The notes under the pieces were generated by a model. It did no database searches. It saw only the letters and a list, made by a program, of their open reading frames with translations, and had not been told where the DNA came from. Position numbers and translations under genes: made by a program. A stretch of 64,000 nucleotides of DNA, from positions 3,659,001 through 3,723,000 of the forward strand of contig NZ_JBEPOB010000001.1 in assembly GCF_040546595.1 (NCBI RefSeq). Reading direction: 5' to 3'. This DNA is from Bosea sp. OAE506. Lineage in GTDB: Bacteria > Pseudomonadota > Alphaproteobacteria > Rhizobiales > Beijerinckiaceae. Position 1 is the first letter of the stretch; each line of letters starts with the position of its first letter. Below are positions 58,169 to 64,000 of this stretch, piece after piece.

Positions 58169-60592
58169 TCAGTGAGCGACCACGCCGGTCGCATCGTCCT
58201 CGGTGACCTTCGGGATCGCCTTGATGTCTTCCTCCCAGACGATCGGCACCGGCTGACGCGTCAGGGCGTGCTGCAGGACCTGCTCCATCCGCGAGACCGG
58301 CACGATCTCCATGCCCTCCTTCACGGACTTGGGCAGATCGACCAGATCCTTGGCGTTGTCCTCCGGGATCAGCACCTTCTTGATGCCGCCCCGCAGCGCC
58401 GCCAGGAGCTTCTCCTTCAGCCCGCCGATCGGAAGCACCCTGCCCCGCAGCGTGACCTCGCCGGTCATGGCGACGTCGCGGTTGGTCGGGATGCCGGTCA
58501 GGATCGAGACGATCGAGGTCGCCATCGCGATGCCGGCCGAGGGACCGTCCTTCGGAGTCGCCCCCTCGGGCACGTGGACGTGGATGTCGCGACGGTCGAA
58601 GAGCGGCGGCTCGATGCCGAAATCGACGGCGCGCGAGCGGACATAGGACGCCGCTGCGGAGATCGACTCCTTCATCACCTCCTTGAGGTTGCCGGTGACG
58701 GTCATCTTGCCCTTGCCGGGCATCATGACGCCTTCGATCGTCAGCAACTCGCCGCCGACCTCGGTCCAGGCCAGACCGGTGACGACACCGACCTGGTCCT
58801 CCGTCTCCGCCATGCCATAGCGGTAGCGCGGCGGGCCGAGATACTCCTCGAGCAGCTCGCCGGTGACGGTGACCTTCTTCTTGTTGGTCAGCACGATGTC
58901 CTTCACCGCCTTGCGGACGGTGTTGGAGAGCTCGCGCTCGAGATTGCGGACGCCGGCCTCCCGCGTATAGCGGCGGACCAGGGTCTGCAGCGCGTCGGAC
59001 TCGATCGACCACTCCTTCGACTCCAGCCCGTGCTTCTTGATCGCATTGGGGATCAGGTGGCGGCGGGCGATCTCGGTCTTCTCGTCTTCCGTGTAGCCGG
59101 CGATGCGGATCACCTCCATGCGGTCCAGAAGGGCCGGCGGGATGTTCAGCGTGTTCGCCGTCGTCACGAACATGACGTTCGACAGATCGTAGTCAACCTC
59201 GAGATAGTGGTCGTTGAAGGTGCCGTTCTGCTCCGGATCCAGCACTTCGAGCAGGGCCGCCGACGGATCGCCGCGGAAGTCCTGGCCCATCTTGTCGATC
59301 TCATCGAGCAGGATCAGCGGGTTGGCCGTCTTCGCCTTCTTCATCGACTGGATGATCTTGCCGGGCATCGAGCCGATATAGGTGCGGCGGTGACCGCGGA
59401 TCTCGGCCTCGTCACGCACGCCGCCGAGCGACATGCGCACGAATTCGCGCCCCGTCGCCTTGGCGATGGACTTGCCGAGCGAGGTCTTGCCGACACCGGG
59501 GGGGCCGACGAGGCACAGGATTGGGCCGGCGAGCCGATTGGCGCGCTGCTGCACGGCGAGATATTCGACGATGCGGTCCTTGACCTTGTCGAGCCCGAAG
59601 TGATCGTCGTCCAGCACCGCCTGGGCGGCCGGAAGGTCCTTCTTGATCTTCGACTTCTTGCCCCACGGGATGCCGAGCATCCAGTCGAGATAGTTGCGCA
59701 CCACCGTCGCCTCGGCCGACATCGGCGACATCTGGCGCAGCTTCTTCATCTCCGCGATGGCCTTGTCACGGGCCTCCTTGGAGAGCTTGGTGCGCGCGAT
59801 GCGCTCTTCCAGCTCGGCGAGCTCGTCGCGGCCTTCCTCGCCGTCGCCCAGCTCCTTCTGGATCGCCTTCATCTGCTCGTTGAGATAGTACTCGCGCTGG
59901 GTCTTCTCCATCTGGCGCTTGACGCGCGAGCGTATGCGCTTCTCGACCTGGAGCACGGACATCTCGCTTTCCATCAGCGAGAGAACCTTCTCCAGCCTAT
60001 GCGCGACATGGGTGATCTCGAGCACCGCCTGACGATCGGCGATCTTGACGGCCAGATGCGAGGCCACGGTGTCGGCGAGCTTCGAGGGCTCCTCGATCTG
60101 CGACACGGCGGCGACGATCTCGGGCGAGATCTTCTTGTTGAGCTTCACATAGCTCTCGAACTCGCTGACGACCGAACGGCCCAACGCCTCGACCTCGACC
60201 TTCTTGCCCTCCTCCTCGGCGAGGCTCACGGCCTCGGCCTGGTAGAAGGCCTCGTCGGCGACATAAGCCGTCGCCTTGGCGCGGCCGACGCCCTCGACCA
60301 GCACCTTGACGGTGGAGTCGGGCAGCTTGAGCAGCTGCAGCACGCGGGCGAGCGTGCCGATCTCATAGATGTCCTTGGTTTCCGGATCGTCGTCGCCAGC
60401 GTTCTTCTGCGTGGCGAGCAGGATCAGGCCATCGGTCTTCACGACCTCCTCGAGGGCACGGATCGACTTCTCGCGGCCGACGAAGAGCGGCACGATCATA
60501 TGGGGGAAAACGACGATGTCGCGCAGGGGGAGAACCGGATATGTGCCGGTTTCACCGGGCACGAAAGGAGCGCGGGGCGCCGAGCCAGTCAT
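58169..60592 (-). CDS. lon: ATP-dependent protease Lon
   Basis: An 807-residue AAA+ serine protease that degrades misfolded and regulatory proteins. It has the N-terminal substrate domain (YPVLPLRDIVVFPHM), a P-loop in GPPGVGKTSL near residue 360, and the protease domain with catalytic Ser in KDGPSAGIAM and Lys in KEKLLAALRGG. Full length. A probable heat-shock promoter lies upstream at 60731-60762. Confidence 0.98.
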   Translation of the reverse strand: MTGSAPRAPFVPGETGTYPVLPLRDIVVFPHMIVPLFVGREKSIRALEEVVKTDGLILLATQKNAGDDDPETKDIYEIGTLARVLQLLKLPDSTVKVLVEGVGRAKATAYVADEAFYQAEAVSLAEEEGKKVEVEALGRSVVSEFESYVKLNKKISPEIVAAVSQIEEPSKLADTVASHLAVKIADRQAVLEITHVAHRLEKVLSLMESEMSVLQVEKRIRSRVKRQMEKTQREYYLNEQMKAIQKELGDGEEGRDELAELEERIARTKLSKEARDKAIAEMKKLRQMSPMSAEATVVRNYLDWMLGIPWGKKSKIKKDLPAAQAVLDDDHFGLDKVKDRIVEYLAVQQRANRLAGPILCLVGPPGVGKTSLGKSIAKATGREFVRMSLGGVRDEAEIRGHRRTYIGSMPGKIIQSMKKAKTANPLILLDEIDKMGQDFRGDPSAALLEVLDPEQNGTFNDHYLEVDYDLSNVMFVTTANTLNIPPALLDRMEVIRIAGYTEDEKTEIARRHLIPNAIKKHGLESKEWSIESDALQTLVRRYTREAGVRNLERELSNTVRKAVKDIVLTNKKKVTVTGELLEEYLGPPRYRYGMAETEDQVGVVTGLAWTEVGGELLTIEGVMMPGKGKMTVTGNLKEVMKESISAAASYVRSRAVDFGIEPPLFDRRDIHVHVPEGATPKDGPSAGIAMATSIVSILTGIPTNRDVAMTGEVTLRGRVLPIGGLKEKLLAALRGGIKKVLIPEDNAKDLVDLPKSVKEGMEIVPVSRMEQVLQHALTRQPVPIVWEEDIKAIPKVTEDDATGVVAH

Positions 60593-60730
60593 GACTTTTC
60601 CTTTGTGGTTGCGCCCGCCGTCTACCCCGCAATGGGCGTCGGCGCCGGACGTAAGCGAGCGTGGCGACCATTCACCCGTCCGCCCCCGCGCATCGCACCC
60701 TCGACAGGCATGCGACTCTCGCGAGTGAGA

Positions 60731-60762
60731 TTAAAGTGGAGACTTCCTCACCAGCTTTCAAG
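60731..60762 (-). promoter_or_regulatory. Probable RpoH (heat-shock) promoter of lon
   Basis: On the minus strand CTTGAAA (60762-60756) is followed after 16 bases by CCACTTTAA (60739-60731). This fits the alphaproteobacterial RpoH pattern of a CTTG -35 box and a C/T-rich-TAT-like -10 box. It lies about 140 bases before the lon ATG. Lon is a known heat-shock gene in this group, so the placement is sensible. Confidence 0.55.
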
Positions 60763-60912
60763 CGATCCGGCGACAGTTGGCCCCAGACATTTGCACCGCG
60801 TCAATTTGCTCCAGCCCAGACGCAGATCCGATTTCGCCGTGCGATATCAACGGACCAACAAGGTCCCGCCAAGCATTCGTCGCCCGACCCGAAGAAGACG
60901 CCCTGCCGATAC

Positions 60913-60940
60913 GCAAAACGCGCGCCAGAGGGCGCGCGTT
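60913..60940 (-). terminator. Rho-independent terminator after clpX
   Basis: On the minus strand the perfect stem AACGCGCGCC / GGCGCGCGTT with a CTCT loop is followed by TTGC. It lies about 85 bases beyond the clpX stop and before the lon promoter, so it probably separates the two transcripts. Confidence 0.7.
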
Positions 60941-61023
60941 CGACGCGGAGACATCTGCGGCGCGATGGCCAGGGACCGGCCGGACCCCACGTCAATACCA
61001 GCCGGACCTCTCCCCTTCCGGCA

Positions 61024-62292
<1,269 letters not shown>

Positions 62293-62579
62293 CGTCCATC
62301 TCCATTCTCGGAGCCGGAGACCACATCAGCCCTAAGCGGATGCAACCGTCGTCTCTTCGTCATCATAGGCGTCCAGTTCACGATCATCAGGTTAACGGCT
62401 CGTTCCGAAACGCCTGATTTCGCGGCTGATCCACAAGCGGATCAGTGTGGAACACCTGCGGGATCATCCCGCATCCATCCGATTCCCCATGCAAACACGG
62501 GGCCGGCCACCTTGCAATATGGGGGCTCGGCAGGGCCGAGCCAACCCATACGCAGCGCGCCCGCTCGTCGCAGGAGCGA
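62293..62579. other. Intergenic region clpP-clpX
   Basis: 287 bases with no gene seen. It must hold the clpX promoter/leader. A GC-rich hairpin GGCTCGGC/GCCGAGCC near 62525-62545 may be a clpP terminator but lacks a T tract. Confidence 0.4.
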
Positions 62580-63203
62580 TCAGGCGGCGTCTTCGGGCCG
62601 CTTGTCGATGACCTTGTCGATCAGCCCGAACTCGCGGGCCGCCTCGGCGGTCATGAAGTTGTCGCGCTCGAGGGCCGCCTCGATCTCGGCATAGGTACGG
62701 CCGGTGTGGTTGACATAGATCTCATTGAGCCGGCGCTTCAGGCTCTCGACCTCGCGGGCGTGGATCAGGATGTCCGTGACCTGGCCCTGATAGCCGCCCG
62801 AGGGCTGATGCACCATGATGCGCGCGTTCGGCAGCGCGAAGCGCATGTCCTTGGCGCCGGCGGTCAGCAGCAGCGAGCCCATCGAGGCGGCCTGGCCAAC
62901 GCAGAGCGTCGTCACCGGGCAGCGGATGAACTGCATCGTGTCGTAGATCGACAGGCCCGAGGTGACCACGCCGCCAGGCGAATTGATGTAGAAGGAGATT
63001 TCCTTCTTGGGGTTCTCGGCCTCGAGGAACAGGAGCTGGGCCACGATCAGCGAGGCCGAGTAGTCCTCGACCGGCCCGGTCAGGAAGATGATCCGCTCGC
63101 GCAACAGGCGCGAATAGATGTCGAAGGCGCGCTCGCCGCGGCTCGACTGCTCGACCACCATCGGGACGAGATTGTTGTAGGTCTCGATCGGATCGCGAAG
63201 CAT
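62580..63203 (-). CDS. clpP: ATP-dependent Clp protease proteolytic subunit ClpP
   Basis: A 207-residue serine peptidase forming the tetradecameric chamber of ClpXP/ClpAP. Catalytic Ser lies in [10 protein letters not shown], His in MVHQPSGG. The start at 63203 ([11 protein letters not shown]) is preceded by AAGGA at good spacing; the frame is open further up without similarity. Order tig-clpP-clpX-lon is conserved. Confidence 0.97.
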   Translation of the reverse strand: MLRDPIETYNNLVPMVVEQSSRGERAFDIYSRLLRERIIFLTGPVEDYSASLIVAQLLFLEAENPKKEISFYINSPGGVVTSGLSIYDTMQFIRCPVTTLCVGQAASMGSLLLTAGAKDMRFALPNARIMVHQPSGGYQGQVTDILIHAREVESLKRRLNEIYVNHTGRTYAEIEAALERDNFMTAEAAREFGLIDKVIDKRPEDAA

Positions 63204-63312
63204 GGAAATGTCCTTGGATGGAAGAGGCCGGAAGAGCGGAGGCCGGAAACCGGCGGTCGGTCGAATCGTGACTGTCGTGAGAGACACTCACATAAGCACG
63301 GCAAACGCGGCT

Positions 63313-63351
63313 GAAAAGAGAAGCGCCGCCCGGCACGTGGCCGAGCGGCGC
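63313..63351 (-). terminator. Rho-independent terminator after tig
   Basis: On the minus strand a 12-bp stem GCGCCGCTCGGC / GCCGGGCGGCGC (one wobble pair) is followed by TTCTCTTTT. It lies about 30 bases after the tig stop, before clpP. Confidence 0.75.
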
Positions 63352-63379
63352 GAATGTTGAGAATAAGGTTTCCGTATCG

Positions 63380-64000
63380 TCAGGCGGACGCGTCGTCGGC
63401 AGGCGCATCCTCGGCCTTGTCGGCCTTCTTCGCCTTCTTGGCAGCGGCCTTCTTCGGCTTGGCGTCGGCGGTCGCCTCGGCGTCCTCGTCGGCGAAGAGC
63501 GCCTCGCGCGAAACGGTCTGATCCTCGACCTTCACCTGACCGAGCAGGTGGTCGACGACCTTCTCCTCGAAGATGGGGGCGCGGATCTCGGCCAGCGCCT
63601 GCGGGTTCTTGCGGTAGAACTCCCAGACCTGCTTCTCCTGGCCCGGGAACTGGCGGGCGCGCTCGACGAGAGCCTGGGTGACCTCGTCATCCGAGATCTG
63701 CACCTTGGCCTGCTCGCCGATCTCGGCCAGCACGAGGCCCAGACGGACGCGACGCTCGGCGATCTTGCGGTAGTCGGCCCTGGCGGCCTCCTCGGTCGTG
63801 CCCTCGTCCTCGAAGGACTTCTTGGCGTCCTTCATGTCGGCCTCGACCTGGCTCCAGACGCTGCCGAACTCCTGTTCGACCAGGGTCGGCGGCAGCTCGA
63901 AGGTGTACTTGCCGTCGAGCGCGTCGAGCAGGCTCTTCTTGAGCTTGCGACGCGACTGGGTGCCGAAATCGCGGCCGATCTGCTCGCGGATCGCGTTCTT
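63380..64000 (-). CDS. tig: Trigger factor (partial, 5' end beyond window)
   Basis: C-terminal 206 residues of the ribosome-associated chaperone trigger factor; the N-terminal ribosome-binding and PPIase domains lie beyond base 64000. The frame is open to the edge (first visible residues [13 protein letters not shown]). Family features are [19 protein letters not shown] and [17 protein letters not shown]. The tail is Ala/Lys-rich ([16 protein letters not shown]), as in other alphaproteobacteria. Confidence 0.95.
   Translation of the reverse strand, partial: KNAIREQIGRDFGTQSRRKLKKSLLDALDGKYTFELPPTLVEQEFGSVWSQVEADMKDAKKSFEDEGTTEEAARADYRKIAERRVRLGLVLAEIGEQAKVQISDDEVTQALVERARQFPGQEKQVWEFYRKNPQALAEIRAPIFEEKVVDHLLGQVKVEDQTVSREALFADEDAEATADAKPKKAAAKKAKKADKAEDAPADDASA

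Overview
The window is ordinary chromosome of a high-GC alphaproteobacterium, most likely a Hyphomicrobiales member close to Bosea. That placement is inferred from the core gene orders (rpsF-rpsR-DUF2232-rplI-dnaB-alr-radA-cvpA-purF; nuoA-N followed by birA, RNase J, methylmalonyl-CoA epimerase and DUF1467; tig-clpP-clpX-lon), from GTG starts and ATGA/GTGA overlaps, and from the dispersed palindromic repeats. No rRNA, CRISPR array, insertion sequence, integrase or phage gene was found.

Layout. 151-1865 (minus): fabD and fabG of fatty acid synthesis. 2213-12095 (plus): ribosomal proteins S6, S18 and L9, replicative helicase DnaB, alanine racemase, RadA, CvpA, PurF and an SDR dehydrogenase. 12227-17437 (minus): Der GTPase, a YfgM-like membrane protein, QueA, and two cyclophilins flanking a secreted protein with a possible TonB-C-like domain. 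17560-17793 (plus): a possible unannotated small transcript ending in a strong terminator. 17839-21482 (minus): DUF1467, RidA-like, epimerase, RNase J and biotin ligase. 21576-37261 (minus): the complete 14-subunit complex I locus, with three extra small genes embedded by translational coupling and a one-base insertion that breaks nuoD.

37545-44635 is a mixed accessory stretch: an HdeA-like protein, an M15/YcbK-like peptidase, an orphan ModA-like binding protein, a hybrid histidine kinase with REC and Hpt domains, a divergent single-domain response regulator, an orphan TadG-like protein, and an EAL protein with no normal start codon at its domain boundary. 44857-55744 is a probable catabolic island: four amidohydrolase-superfamily genes around a complete Dpp-type ABC importer. 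One of the four lacks the usual HxH metal motif and another is frameshifted. After two tRNAs (Asp, Val) and a chemoreceptor-like sensor with a CxxCH haem-attachment motif, the window closes with lon, clpX, clpP and the 3' part of tig.

How the genes work together. Most of the window is housekeeping: lipid synthesis, translation, replication, respiration and proteolysis. The candidate new biology lies in the small proteins co-translated with complex I, the amidohydrolase/importer island, and the haem-c chemoreceptor. Two single-base frameshifts in otherwise well-conserved genes mean that sequence error must be excluded before either gene is called dead.
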